Assembly (NCBI GenBank): GCA_045105475.1
Contig: JBGCDP010000219.1
Location: 1-64,000, forward strand
Source: WTJY01 sp045105475
GTDB taxonomy: Bacteria; Chloroflexota; Anaerolineae; Promineifilales; Promineifilaceae
DNA: 64,000 bases
Reading direction: 5' to 3'
Shown here in pieces: positions 25,462-35,266 of this stretch. The first letter of the stretch is position 1, and each line of letters begins with the position of its first letter. Position numbers and translations under genes: made by a program. The notes below the pieces were generated by a model. The model did no database searches and had not been told where the DNA came from. It saw only the letters and a list, made by a program, of their open reading frames with translations.

Positions 25462-26442
25462 ATGAAACTTGGCGTAGCAATTGAAGACACATGGGATTTT
25501 TTCCATGAAATCTATGCAGATTTTAAAGATCACCATGATGTGACTCTGTTTAAGCGGCGAACAACACAGTCACCTGTGTTTTATTCCCGCATCAATCACT
25601 ATCTTTTTCAAAAAGATTTGGCTGGCCTAATGCAGAGCAATGATTTGGTCTTTTTCGAGTGGTCTAGCCACCTGTTGGCGGCCGCTTCTAATATGCCCAA
25701 AACCTGCAAAATCGCGACTCGCTTGCATCGCTTTGAGCTGAATCAATTTACTGACCAAATCAACTGGGACAATGTGGATTTGTTAATTGTTGTTTGCGAG
25801 GCGAAGAGGCATGAGGTTTTAGCCCGCTATCCACAATTGGCAAATAAAATCGAAGTTGTCTACGAGGCAACTGATCCAAAGAAGTTTGTGATCCCTCCAA
25901 AATCATATAACGGTGATATCGGCATTCTCTGTCATTTAACACCTCGCAAACGGGTTTATGAACTTATCTTGGCCTTCTACGATATTGTAAATGTTAACAC
26001 GACTTTGAAATTACACGTTGGGGGAGGTAGGCACGTTGCTTATGGCGATTATGACGATGCGTTGCGTGATACGGTCGAACGGTTGGGCCTTCAAGATAAT
26101 GTAATCTTTTATGGCCATATTGACCCTATAAAAGACTTTTATCCAAATATAGATGTCTTTATTTCAAACGGGTACTCTGAAGGATTACAGGTTTCAGCCG
26201 TCGAGGCAATGGCATGCGGCCGGTATATCCTCTCTCACTGGTGGCCCGGTGCAGATGAGCTTTTGCCCGAAGAATATCTCTATTTTACGAACGGCCAGTT
26301 GGCTGAAAAACTGTTGAAGTATCATGAATCTTCATCTGAATATAAAGCTCAGCAAACTAAATATATGCGTGAGCGTATGTTAGAAAAATTTAACGTTGAT
26401 AAAACAAAAGTTGAAATTAGAAAGCTAATCGAAGCGCTCTAG
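25462..26442 (+). CDS. Family 4 glycosyltransferase
   Basis: 326 residues with a GT-B fold. The C-terminal half carries GILCHLTPRKRVYELILAF (about 152), the FYGHIDPIKDFYPNIDVF segment and the nucleotide-sugar motif SEGLQVSAVEAMACG (about 239, E-x7-E type). The N-terminal domain is shorter than usual for GT4, hence the small size. It starts with an ATG 48 bp after the preceding GT2 and is followed 13 bp later by another GT4. Confidence 0.85.
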   Translation: MKLGVAIEDTWDFFHEIYADFKDHHDVTLFKRRTTQSPVFYSRINHYLFQKDLAGLMQSNDLVFFEWSSHLLAAASNMPKTCKIATRLHRFELNQFTDQINWDNVDLLIVVCEAKRHEVLARYPQLANKIEVVYEATDPKKFVIPPKSYNGDIGILCHLTPRKRVYELILAFYDIVNVNTTLKLHVGGGRHVAYGDYDDALRDTVERLGLQDNVIFYGHIDPIKDFYPNIDVFISNGYSEGLQVSAVEAMACGRYILSHWWPGADELLPEEYLYFTNGQLAEKLLKYHESSSEYKAQQTKYMRERMLEKFNVDKTKVEIRKLIEAL

Positions 26443-26455
26443 GCACCCCCTGAAC

Positions 26456-27679
26456 ATGAAGATCGGATATTTGCTCCAAGAAGGAGTTCCAGACATTCGA
26501 ACAGCCCCCTACGACGGCCCCGCAAACCATGTGCGTGAGATTTGCCTTGAGTGGATGAAGTTGGGGCATCAGGTGAAGGTGCTTGCTAAGATCGATGGCG
26601 GGATCTGGATTTCAGAAGATTTAAAGCATTTCAAATTGGTTCAGCCTATTGAAGCCCAATCTTTGTTCGTTAAAACTCTTTTTGCTTTCCGACGTTTGCA
26701 ATACAAGCTTGGGCTGCCGATTACACACTCCCCTGAGCGAATTCGATTTGTCTCAGCCGTTAAAGAGCATATGGCCGATTGCGACATTTTCTATGAACGG
26801 ACAGGTTGGACCGGTTATGGCGGCGGAGCGGCTGCAAAAGCATTAAACAAACCCTTGGTTATTGAAATCAATGGGGATCATATTAGCGAACTAGACATGT
26901 TAGGGATGAAGCCAGAGGGCATTCAGCTTGAGATTGCTAAAAAACTGACCCAACGGGCTGTTAGTCGTTCGGCTCATGCGATTTCTACCGGACAGGGGTG
27001 GACAGATCGTTTTCTCGAACGCTGGGATTATCCAGCCAACAATATTACTGTTGTTGAAAATGGGACGCAGTTTGTTCAAATTCTCGAACGCGAAAAACTT
27101 CAGGCTTTTGCTAGTAATCAAACCGATATACTAAATGTGGCCTATATTGGCGCGTTTCACTCTTGGCATGGCATTGATGTCGGTATTAAGGGGTTTGCTA
27201 AAGCGGTCAAGCAAAATCCTGATATGCGCCTGTTTTTAATTGGCTCTGGCCCAGAAGGCGAAGAGCTAAGGCGTTTAGTAAATGACTTGGGCTTGAACGA
27301 TCAGGTTGAGTTTTTGGGGCATTTACCGCCCAATGAAATGGCTAAAACGCTTTACAAATGCCACGTTGGTCTATCCCCCTACTGCGGCCGAGCTGAATTT
27401 TCAGGCCTCAAACTACTTGACTATAAGGCGGCCGGTATAGCCGTTGTCGCATCTGGAAAAGATGGACAGCCGGTTGTTATTCAAGACGGAATCAATGGAT
27501 GTATTGTCACCCCATGTAATGATGATGAACTGGCTCAGGCATTGCTTGCGCTGTCAAAAGACAGACAGTTGTGCCAAAAAATGGGGCAGACCAATCGAAA
27601 TGAAGCGGAGCAGTTTCATAGTTGGGGTCATGCAGCAAAACAAATTGAAGCGATCTTAGAAAAGGAGTTGGCTCGATGA
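26456..27679 (+). CDS. Family 4 glycosyltransferase
   Basis: 407 residues with a GT-B fold. The acceptor domain begins MKIGYLLQEGVPDIR with an NHVREICLEWMKLGH segment. The donor domain has AYIGAFHSWHGIDVGIKGF (about 225) and the retaining-GT4 E-x7-E region RAEFSGLKLLDYKAAGIAVV (about 312). Its last codon region overlaps the next GT2 by 4 nt (ATGA), indicating coupled translation. Specific sugar unknown. Confidence 0.88.
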   Translation: MKIGYLLQEGVPDIRTAPYDGPANHVREICLEWMKLGHQVKVLAKIDGGIWISEDLKHFKLVQPIEAQSLFVKTLFAFRRLQYKLGLPITHSPERIRFVSAVKEHMADCDIFYERTGWTGYGGGAAAKALNKPLVIEINGDHISELDMLGMKPEGIQLEIAKKLTQRAVSRSAHAISTGQGWTDRFLERWDYPANNITVVENGTQFVQILEREKLQAFASNQTDILNVAYIGAFHSWHGIDVGIKGFAKAVKQNPDMRLFLIGSGPEGEELRRLVNDLGLNDQVEFLGHLPPNEMAKTLYKCHVGLSPYCGRAEFSGLKLLDYKAAGIAVVASGKDGQPVVIQDGINGCIVTPCNDDELAQALLALSKDRQLCQKMGQTNRNEAEQFHSWGHAAKQIEAILEKELAR

Positions 27680-28923
27680 GTCGTTCTGAAACTAAGATGA
27701 CTAACTGGCTGTCAGCAACTGACTTTGTCCCTGGATTGGTAAGTGTCATTGTGCCTAATTACAACCACGGCCGATATTTAGGTGATGCGATTGACAGCAT
27801 TTTAGCTCAGACTTACCATCAGCATGAAACGATCGTCATCGATGACGGTTCTACTGACAATAGTCGCAAAGTTGCGGCCGCCTATGGTGATCAGATCCGC
27901 TATATCTATAAAGATAATGCTGGGCTGTCAGCTGCGCGAAATACGGGCCTAGAAAATGCGAGGGGTGAATTTGTCGCTTTGCTGGACGCTGATGATATGT
28001 ATGAGCCAAATTTCATGGAAAAGCTCGTGACGGTGTTAGAACGCAATCCTAACTTTGATGGTGTGTATTGTGGCTATCAGTTTGTAGATGAGCATGGCGA
28101 AGATCTTGCTCAAGCAGAAACACGGGTGATTCCCAGCGGCCAGCTTTATGAAGCGATGAAAGGGGGCAACTTTTGGGTGCCTGAATCGGCTATGATGCGC
28201 CGCAAATGCTATGTAACGGCCGGCCCTTACGACGAAACTTTGCGTGCATGTGAAGATTGGGACGTGTGGTTGCGTATTTTGGCAAAGCACAAAATTTTAG
28301 GGGTGGCTGATGTCTTGACACGCCATCGCGTATTGCCGAATAGCATGTCGAGTGATCCTACTCGAATGATTAATAATCGCTTGGCGGTGGTTAAAACTCA
28401 TTTTGGGACACTTGATCAGCCACTCCCGGCTGCTAGTGGGAAGGTAAGTGAACTTTATGCTCAATCTTACATGTTTGCCGCGATTGAATTTTTGCAATTT
28501 GGCGATTCGGAAAAAGCCTATGTTTACTTTGCACAAGCGGCCGAATATGCTCCAGATCTTTTGAATAAGATCGGTACATTTTATGAGCTGGCCTTTGGTG
28601 CACAGCCGAAAGGGAGTCGGGGTGAATTAGAAAAGCTTGATTTGGAAGCCAACGGTAAACAGCTTTTGGCTTTTTTAAATAGATTATTTGCTGAATCAAA
28701 GCGGTTGAATCGTATTGATCAAGGCACTGTTTTGAGTTTAGCCAATTACACACTGGGCATGATCGCATATAACAGCGGCCGGAATAAATTAGCTCGCCAA
28801 TATTTAGGACAGGCTTTGAAAGCGGATAAGAGCCCGACAATGGCTAAAAAGATATCGAAGCTATATTTGAAATCAATCATCGGTTCTCAATCGATACGAC
28901 AGTTGAAAAAGGTGGTGAATTAG
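27676..28923 (+). CDS. Family 2 glycosyltransferase with helical C-terminus
   Basis: 415 residues. GT-A signatures are LVSVIVPNYNHGRYLG (about 18), VIDDGSTDNSRKV, AGLSAARNTGL and VALLDADDMYEP (about 97). LRACEDWDVWLRIL lies near 192. The C-terminal part contains TPR-like repeats (FGDSEKAYVYFAQAAEY and YNSGRNKLARQYLGQAL). It shares the layout and several exact motifs with the GT2 at 24.3 kb, so the two look like paralogues on either side of two GT4 genes. It overlaps the preceding GT4 by 4 nt. Confidence 0.88.
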   Translation: MSRSETKMTNWLSATDFVPGLVSVIVPNYNHGRYLGDAIDSILAQTYHQHETIVIDDGSTDNSRKVAAAYGDQIRYIYKDNAGLSAARNTGLENARGEFVALLDADDMYEPNFMEKLVTVLERNPNFDGVYCGYQFVDEHGEDLAQAETRVIPSGQLYEAMKGGNFWVPESAMMRRKCYVTAGPYDETLRACEDWDVWLRILAKHKILGVADVLTRHRVLPNSMSSDPTRMINNRLAVVKTHFGTLDQPLPAASGKVSELYAQSYMFAAIEFLQFGDSEKAYVYFAQAAEYAPDLLNKIGTFYELAFGAQPKGSRGELEKLDLEANGKQLLAFLNRLFAESKRLNRIDQGTVLSLANYTLGMIAYNSGRNKLARQYLGQALKADKSPTMAKKISKLYLKSIIGSQSIRQLKKVVN

Positions 28924-29038
28924 AGTATTTGCTAGCTGACCGAAAAACTTTATTCACCATAGCCCCACAGCTTGAATTGACTCGTTTTTGAATTTTAAAA
29001 TTCATTATCAACCAATTCATTTGATATTAAACATCGTC

Positions 29039-29914
29039 ATGAAAAATAAAGCTGATTTGCAAGAAAAAACAATCATCCTAGCAGGATCAGGACGAAGTGG
29101 AACAACATGGTTGGGAAATATTATCTCCGCCAATCCTAATATTGGGATTTTATTTGAGCCCTTCGACCATAGGCGTGTTCCTGAAATCGAACCGCTCAAA
29201 CTTTTTACATATGCACGAACGGGGCAAGAATACCCTGCTATCGAGCAGGTTGTGCATGATATGCTAATGGGCCAAATTACAAATGAATGGGTTGATCAGC
29301 AAAAAAGACGCACCCATTTGTTTGTACGGAAAAACCTAGTCAAAACGATTCGCGCTAACTTAATGCTTGGCTGGATCACTAAAAAATTCAATCCTAAGGT
29401 GGTGTATGCAATGCGTCACCCATGTGCAGTGATTCATTCACGCATTAAGCTGAACTGGACGACTAGTTTGGATCACTTTTTACATCAGGAAGAGCTGGTT
29501 GAAGATTATCTTAGTGATCATGTCGGCTGGATTCAAGATTCGACTGATTTGGTTGAGCAGCAAGCGATTGTGTGGTGTATTGAAAACCTTGTGCCGTTGC
29601 ATCAAATAGCGAAGCATAATTGGTTACTTTGTACTTATGAACACATGGTTCGTGATCCATTTAATGAATCTACGAAAGTATTGAAGCATTTAGACATAAG
29701 CCCAACATGGTTCACAAGGCGTGCATTAAACCGAGCCAGTATGGTTAGTCGGCCGGACAGTGCTATAAATTCTGGTAGTGACCCACTAGCTGATTGGCAA
29801 AAAAAATTATCGGCCGATGATGTCTCAAAAATATTAAACGTGCTCGAGCGCTTTGAAATTGATATTTATTCCGATCAGCTCATGCCAAATCTAGATGGCT
29901 TGAAAATGCCCTAA
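29039..29914 (+). CDS. PAPS-dependent sulfotransferase
   Basis: 291 residues. The 5'-phosphosulfate loop is GSGRSGTTWLG (about 16-26), and the 3'-phosphate site is RHPCAVIHSRIKLN (about 124). Both are the hallmark pair of sulfotransferase family 1/3 folds. It should move sulfate from PAPS to a sugar hydroxyl in the cytoplasm, before export. The ATG at 29039 leaves the P-loop at the usual distance from the N-terminus; a TTG at 28988 would add 17 residues. It is followed after 5 bp by a GT4. PAPS-synthesis genes are not in the window. Confidence 0.88.
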   Translation: MKNKADLQEKTIILAGSGRSGTTWLGNIISANPNIGILFEPFDHRRVPEIEPLKLFTYARTGQEYPAIEQVVHDMLMGQITNEWVDQQKRRTHLFVRKNLVKTIRANLMLGWITKKFNPKVVYAMRHPCAVIHSRIKLNWTTSLDHFLHQEELVEDYLSDHVGWIQDSTDLVEQQAIVWCIENLVPLHQIAKHNWLLCTYEHMVRDPFNESTKVLKHLDISPTWFTRRALNRASMVSRPDSAINSGSDPLADWQKKLSADDVSKILNVLERFEIDIYSDQLMPNLDGLKMP

Positions 29915-29919
29915 TACTT

Positions 29920-31173
29920 ATGCGTATTTTATTTATTTCTTCATACTACCCACCACATTTTATCGGCGGCTGGGAGCAGTTGGTTCGTGACATAAGCGAG
30001 CAATTTGTTGCTCGTGGTCACACAACTCATATTCTGACCAGCACGCATGGGGTTGAGCAGCCGGAGCAAGATGAAGATGTTTCGCGCATTTTGCACGTTG
30101 ATAGTGATGTTTTCAATTACGATCCGATTCGAGAGTTAAAGCATAAAAAAATGCTCGACGAGAATCTGAAAAATACTGAGAAAACCATTCAGAGGTTTAA
30201 ACCAGACGTTATCTATGTGCATTTAATGTACAACCTGTCACATGGGGTTCCATGGATGTGCGAACAGCTTATGCCCGACCGCGTAGCATATTGGATCGCA
30301 AATGACTGGCCGTATGCGCCTGATCCCCACACGGCTTACTGGCTAGATCCGGCCGGAAACCCGGTAAAGCGAGCACTAAAATCACTGGTTGGGAAAATCC
30401 CACTTGCAGGCATTAAAAAGGAGCAGGAGCGTTTTCAATTGCGCTTCAAGCATGTGATGTGTGTGAGCCAAGCGGTGTTAGACAGCTTGCATAAAGAAGC
30501 CGGTATACCGCATGAATCGTTGATGGTTTTGAACAATGGGGTTGAAACGGAGCTATTTAAGCCAGTTGATTTTAGCGATCGCCCTGCTGATGAATTGCGA
30601 GTGTTATATGCTGGATCCGTCAATGTCCACAAAGGGGTACATACGATTTTAGAAGCATTTCATCATCTTAATGAGCAAAACAAACTCAAAAATATGAGCC
30701 TAACTATTGTGGGAGATGGCCATCCTGACTACGAAAATAGGCTCAAAAAATATGTGGCTGATCATCAATTGCAGGAGAAGGTCCATTTTCATGGCCGTGT
30801 GCTTCGCTCTCAAATGCATGAGCTAATGAGAGAGTTTAATATTCTCGCCTTTCCTTCTGTTTGGGAAGAGCCGTTATCGCGTATGATGCAAGAGGGTATG
30901 TCTGCTGGTTTAACCGTTGTAGGAACTTTGACCGGTGGCAGTGGAGAATTGCTAGTCGAGGGTGAAACAGGTTTGACGTTCGACAAAGAGAACCATCTAC
31001 AACTGGCTAATCGTTTGCTTGAACTTCAGGCTGACCCTGAGTTATGCCAGCGATTGGCTGACAACGGCCGTGCAGAAATTTTAAAACGCTTCAGTATGGA
31101 GCGCATGATTGATAATATGGAAGAGCAGTTGACGACAATTGTTGCCAATTCAGACCCGATTTTTGCCAACTAA
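29920..31173 (+). CDS. Family 4 glycosyltransferase
   Basis: 417 residues with a GT-B fold. The N-terminus MRILFISSYYPPHFIGGWEQ is a typical acceptor domain. The donor domain has VLYAGSVNVHKGVHTILEAF (about 228), FHGRVLRSQMHELM and the E-x7-E motif WEEPLSRMMQEGMSAG (about 314). It overlaps the next GT4 by 1 nt (taATG). The pair share N-terminal and C-terminal motifs and may have arisen by duplication. Confidence 0.9.
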   Translation: MRILFISSYYPPHFIGGWEQLVRDISEQFVARGHTTHILTSTHGVEQPEQDEDVSRILHVDSDVFNYDPIRELKHKKMLDENLKNTEKTIQRFKPDVIYVHLMYNLSHGVPWMCEQLMPDRVAYWIANDWPYAPDPHTAYWLDPAGNPVKRALKSLVGKIPLAGIKKEQERFQLRFKHVMCVSQAVLDSLHKEAGIPHESLMVLNNGVETELFKPVDFSDRPADELRVLYAGSVNVHKGVHTILEAFHHLNEQNKLKNMSLTIVGDGHPDYENRLKKYVADHQLQEKVHFHGRVLRSQMHELMREFNILAFPSVWEEPLSRMMQEGMSAGLTVVGTLTGGSGELLVEGETGLTFDKENHLQLANRLLELQADPELCQRLADNGRAEILKRFSMERMIDNMEEQLTTIVANSDPIFAN

Positions 31174-32411
31174 TGCGTATTCTGTTTATCAGTAACTTTT
31201 ACCCACCTTACCACAGAGGCGGTTACGAAGAATGGTGTCATGAAATCGCTCAACGATTTCTTTCCGCCGGGCATGAGGTTCGGGTGTTGACCAGTACGTT
31301 TCAACCTGAAAATGCAAAAGACGATCCTAAAAATGTCTTTCGGCAGCTCAACTTAGAAATGGAGATGTCATCACTATCGAATGGATTGAAGTTTTTTACT
31401 CACAGGACACAGCGATTAAAGGAATCTCTGGCACATGTTAGCCAGCATATTGCTGACTTCCGGCCGGATGCGGTTCTGGTATGGGGGATGTGGAATCTTC
31501 CGTTTGATATTCCAGTTATGGCTGAGCAGCTGTTACCTGGACGTGTGATGTACTACTTAGGCGATTATTGGCCCACTTTGCCGCCACAGTTTAAAAATTA
31601 TTGGGAAGCAAAGCCGGGTAACTGGTTGACGGCCATCCCTAAAACGCTTTTAGCTATTCCGGCAAAAATAATGCTCAAACGAGAATCCCGGCCTAAATTG
31701 GCACTGGAACATGGTCTTTTTTGTTCACAGTATTTACAGGATGAGTTGGCGGCAAATGGTGTGAATTTTAAAAACAGCCAAATCGTTTACGGTGCGATTG
31801 ACACGCAGCCTTATCAGGAGTTGGTAAGTGATCGAGATGAATTAGATGATCGGCCGACTCAGCTTTTGTCTATCAGCCGTCTAATTCCTGATAAAGGAGT
31901 TGAGACGATTATTTCGGCTTTAGCCCAACTTAAGCATGAACATCAGCTTAGAAATCTTCATTTAAAGATAATTGGTAGCGGTTTGCCCGTATATGAAGCA
32001 AAGCTCCGTCAGCTTGTTGCCGACAATCAGTTAGAGAATGAAGTGACTTTTGTAGGGACCGTTCCTAAAAACAAGATTCCCGGCCTTTATCAGGCGGCCG
32101 ATATTTTTCTTTTTGCATCGATATGGCCTGAGCCATTCGGCCGGGTGATTGTAGAAGCGATGGCTTCTGACCTAGTCGTTGTCGGGACAGCGGTCGGCGG
32201 CGCGGCCGAAATCTTAGAAAGTGGCTCGAATGCACTCACATTTACACCCGATGACGCAAGCGACCTGGCCAACCATCTTAAGCGGCTGATTGAAAAACCT
32301 GAATTAAAAGCACAATTAACTGCTCAAGCGAAGCAAGATGCGCTTGAAAAATTTGATCTAACCCGCATGTTTCAACAAATTGAGGCACAGCTCGCTTCAA
32401 TAATCGATTAA
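31173..32411 (+). CDS. Family 4 glycosyltransferase
   Basis: 412 residues with a GT-B fold, beginning MRILFISNFYPPYHRGGYEE. The donor domain contains LLSISRLIPDKGVETIISAL (about 230), FVGTVPKNKIPGLYQAADIF and the E-x7-E motif WPEPFGRVIVEAMASD (about 322). It follows its likely paralogue by a 1-nt overlap and precedes a third GT4 by 6 bp. Sugar specificity cannot be read from the sequence. Confidence 0.9.
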   Translation: MRILFISNFYPPYHRGGYEEWCHEIAQRFLSAGHEVRVLTSTFQPENAKDDPKNVFRQLNLEMEMSSLSNGLKFFTHRTQRLKESLAHVSQHIADFRPDAVLVWGMWNLPFDIPVMAEQLLPGRVMYYLGDYWPTLPPQFKNYWEAKPGNWLTAIPKTLLAIPAKIMLKRESRPKLALEHGLFCSQYLQDELAANGVNFKNSQIVYGAIDTQPYQELVSDRDELDDRPTQLLSISRLIPDKGVETIISALAQLKHEHQLRNLHLKIIGSGLPVYEAKLRQLVADNQLENEVTFVGTVPKNKIPGLYQAADIFLFASIWPEPFGRVIVEAMASDLVVVGTAVGGAAEILESGSNALTFTPDDASDLANHLKRLIEKPELKAQLTAQAKQDALEKFDLTRMFQQIEAQLASIID

Positions 32412-32417
32412 TCCGTC

Positions 32418-33593
32418 ATGAACATACTTTTTTTATCGGCATGGTTTCCATATCCGCCCAGCAATGGATCTAAACTCAGAATCTATAATTTGATCCGTGG
32501 ATTGTCTGAACATGGGCACGACGTCACGCTGATCAGTTTTACTGATGAGGCTCAACCTGATACAAGCGGGTTAGATTCGTTGTGCCGAGCTGTTTATCCG
32601 ATTGATTGGGTTGAAGGCCAAATGACGGCCGCACAGCGCAAGTTGGCTCTTTTTTCAGCGACACCATCTTCGTTTTTAGATACATATTCTCAGCAGATGG
32701 TTGATACGATTCAAAAAGTTATTGCTGAGAATAAGTTTGACGCAGTTGTGGCATCACAAATTAAAGCAGCTACCTATAGTCGATATTTGCAAGGCCTTCC
32801 TGCGATTTTTGAAGAAATTGAACTGGGTGTAATGTATGAGCAATTTGCGGCCGGGGAAGATTTGAAAACGAAATTGCGTTACGGTTTGACGTGGTTCAAG
32901 CACCGTGGCTATATGCGTAAAATTCTGAATGATTTTCAAGCATGTACGGTTGTTTCCCGTGAGGAAAAATTGTTCGTTGAAGAAAAAATCGGTAAATCAG
33001 ATATTGATTGCCAAGTCATTCCGAATGGGGTGGATGTTGATCAGTATCAACCTTTTCACGGTGAAGCCCGGCCGAATACGTTAATCTATACAGGGTCTTT
33101 TGGCTTTTATGCTAATTATGATGCGATGGTATGGTTTGTGGGCGAAGTTTTGCCCCTCATCCAAAACGTTATTCCTGACGTAACATTGACTATAACGGGT
33201 GATCATAAAAATTTACCATTGCCTAAAAATGATGGTGTGCATTTGGCTGGATTTGTAGATGATATCCGGCCGCTTGTGGCTCAATCAACTATTAGCTTGG
33301 CACCACTGCTAACCGGTGGTGGCACAAGGCTCAAAATTCTAGAGGCGATGGCGCTTCAAACACCCGTTGTCGCGACATCTAAAGGGGCTCAAGGCCTTGA
33401 TGCGACACCGGGTAAGCACTGCTTAATTGCGGATTCCGCCCAAGATTTTGCTGATGCTGTTATTCAGCTTTTAGAAGATGCAAATTTGGCTCAAACTTTA
33501 AAGACCAATGCTTATCAACTGGTACAATCGACTTATGATTGGAAAATCATATTGCCCCAGTTTGTGGATCTAATCGAATGCAAGGTAACTTAA
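32418..33593 (+). CDS. Family 4 glycosyltransferase, PEP-CTERM/EpsH-associated type
   Basis: 391 residues. The start MNILFLSAWFPYPPSNGSKL and the donor-site block LTGGGTRLKILEAMALQTPVV (about 295) fit the sugar transferases often found with PEP-CTERM/exosortase exopolysaccharide clusters. ASDVDQ-type loops are replaced by VIPNGVDVDQYQ (about 199). No exosortase is visible in the window. Related proteins lie at 36.2 and 38.7 kb. The 3' end overlaps the following O-antigen ligase-type gene by 16 nt. Confidence 0.87.
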   Translation: MNILFLSAWFPYPPSNGSKLRIYNLIRGLSEHGHDVTLISFTDEAQPDTSGLDSLCRAVYPIDWVEGQMTAAQRKLALFSATPSSFLDTYSQQMVDTIQKVIAENKFDAVVASQIKAATYSRYLQGLPAIFEEIELGVMYEQFAAGEDLKTKLRYGLTWFKHRGYMRKILNDFQACTVVSREEKLFVEEKIGKSDIDCQVIPNGVDVDQYQPFHGEARPNTLIYTGSFGFYANYDAMVWFVGEVLPLIQNVIPDVTLTITGDHKNLPLPKNDGVHLAGFVDDIRPLVAQSTISLAPLLTGGGTRLKILEAMALQTPVVATSKGAQGLDATPGKHCLIADSAQDFADAVIQLLEDANLAQTLKTNAYQLVQSTYDWKIILPQFVDLIECKVT

Positions 33594-35122
33594 CTCCAAC
33601 CGATAGATTGAAATTTCGATATCAACAATTTATAGAAACAAGCATAATTCCTAACCGGTCTATGCTTATTCGTGTTTCTTTATCTTTACTCGTTTTGCTG
33701 CTTTCCGTCGGTATTCCCTTATTGGGGCTATCTGACATAGCGATATTTATTGCAGCTATACCGATCCTGATTCTCAGTTTGAACTATGTGTCAAAATGGG
33801 CAGGGTTAGGTATGGCGGCCATAATCGGCGCAGCATTGATGATTGACTTTCAAATCGGCACAGGTACAGGCTCCTCCATTAATGCTGGCATGATGGCCTT
33901 ACTTGCCATGGTAGGGCTTTGGATTGTCAACATTGTCATTAACCGGCAAAAGACAGTGATAACCAGTATCGAAACGTTTGTTCCGCTTATATTATTTCTG
34001 ATTTTTAGCTTTATCTCGTTTCTGGCTGGCCAAATTACATGGTACTCATTTGCAAGTGAAACCTCTTTTGCTGCCCAAGTCGGTGGGTTGAGCATATTCT
34101 TTTTCTCCGCATTAGCTTTTTGGTGGACTGCGACTCAAGTAGATCACCTGCGTTGGTTAAAATATGCCTTGGTTACTCTATTTCTTTGTGCTTTTGTTTA
34201 CTATCTAGGGCGTACCGTACCTCCAAATATTTCAAGGACATTTGGCCTGTCTGTTGTGGGTGGGGCGGCCGGAAGTATGTTGTTTGTATGGTCAGCTTGT
34301 ATGGCTTTAGGGCAAGGGTTGCTTAATCATAAATTAAGCCCTTATCTACGCATTGTATGTTTGGCTTTGCCTGGGTTGGCTCTATATGTGGCATTCTTTC
34401 AGCTACGCGGATGGGTTTCTGGCTATTTACCACTGTTTGCTGTGCTTGTAGTTGTTTACTGGCTAAGTTTCCCTAAACAGGGGTTGTTGGTCTGCGTCGT
34501 CATGTTTGGGGCTGGTTTGACCCAGTTGCAGACGATTCTTGACCGATATGTTTTTATTGGTGACAACTCTTATAGCCTTGGTACCCGTTTAGATGCTTGG
34601 AAAATTGTGGGGGAAATCACGAGCATTAGCCCCATATTAGGTCTGGGCCCAGCTAACTATTATAACATTACGCCTCTATTCCCGATTCGAGGGTATGCGG
34701 TCCAGTTTAATTCCCATAGTCAGTATGTTGACCTTTATGCACAAACAGGCATCGTCGGATTAATTCTATTTTTCTGGTTTTTCTGGCGTGCTTGGAAATT
34801 GGGTTGGTTTCTACGTTCAACGGTCGAACAAAATTCCTTTGAGCATGCGTATGTCGTTGGAGCAATGGGGGGCGTTGTTGGGACATTAGTTTCGGCCGCG
34901 CTTGGTGACTGGGTTATCCCATTTGTTTACAACATCGGTTTTTCTGGTTTCCGTGCAAGTGTTCTTTGCTGGCTCTGTTTGGGTGGGCTAGTTGCTATCA
35001 AAAGAATTTATCGTGATAAACAACTTGCTGAACCTATGAATGAAACTCCCTCTATTTCTTTGTCTTCTCCTTTAGATCAAAATTTGTTTGGGAATCAGTA
35101 TAAAGATCTTCCAGATGTTTGA
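33578..35122 (+). CDS. O-antigen ligase/polymerase family membrane protein
   Basis: 514 residues with about a dozen hydrophobic helices. The family signature LDAWKIVGEITSISPILGLG followed by NSHSQYVDLYAQTGIVGL (about 380) marks the catalytic external loop. It polymerises or ligates lipid-linked glycan units. This is the second Wzy/WaaL-like protein in the window after the one at 10.9 kb, and it lacks that protein's TPR tail. The ATG at 33578 overlaps the preceding gene by 16 nt; a TTG at 33539 would make the overlap 55 nt. Three consecutive operon segments end here, followed by a 144-bp gap. Confidence 0.85.
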   Translation: MQGNLTPTDRLKFRYQQFIETSIIPNRSMLIRVSLSLLVLLLSVGIPLLGLSDIAIFIAAIPILILSLNYVSKWAGLGMAAIIGAALMIDFQIGTGTGSSINAGMMALLAMVGLWIVNIVINRQKTVITSIETFVPLILFLIFSFISFLAGQITWYSFASETSFAAQVGGLSIFFFSALAFWWTATQVDHLRWLKYALVTLFLCAFVYYLGRTVPPNISRTFGLSVVGGAAGSMLFVWSACMALGQGLLNHKLSPYLRIVCLALPGLALYVAFFQLRGWVSGYLPLFAVLVVVYWLSFPKQGLLVCVVMFGAGLTQLQTILDRYVFIGDNSYSLGTRLDAWKIVGEITSISPILGLGPANYYNITPLFPIRGYAVQFNSHSQYVDLYAQTGIVGLILFFWFFWRAWKLGWFLRSTVEQNSFEHAYVVGAMGGVVGTLVSAALGDWVIPFVYNIGFSGFRASVLCWLCLGGLVAIKRIYRDKQLAEPMNETPSISLSSPLDQNLFGNQYKDLPDV

Positions 35123-35266
35123 TTGCGTTAATACCGACAAAAATATGCAGAAAGATATTGTGAAAAACTAAGATATATTTCCTGCTTGACAGCCTACAAA
35201 TCCTATTTCCAATTACTATACCCTGTGCAAGAATAGCCCGATTTCCTCTGGAAAATCGAAAAAATT

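Noticed and set aside
35186..35219. TTGACA followed by TACTAT as a sigma-70 promoter before the GT2 at 35.3 kb
   Set aside because: The spacing is about 22 bp, too long for a normal promoter; not listed.
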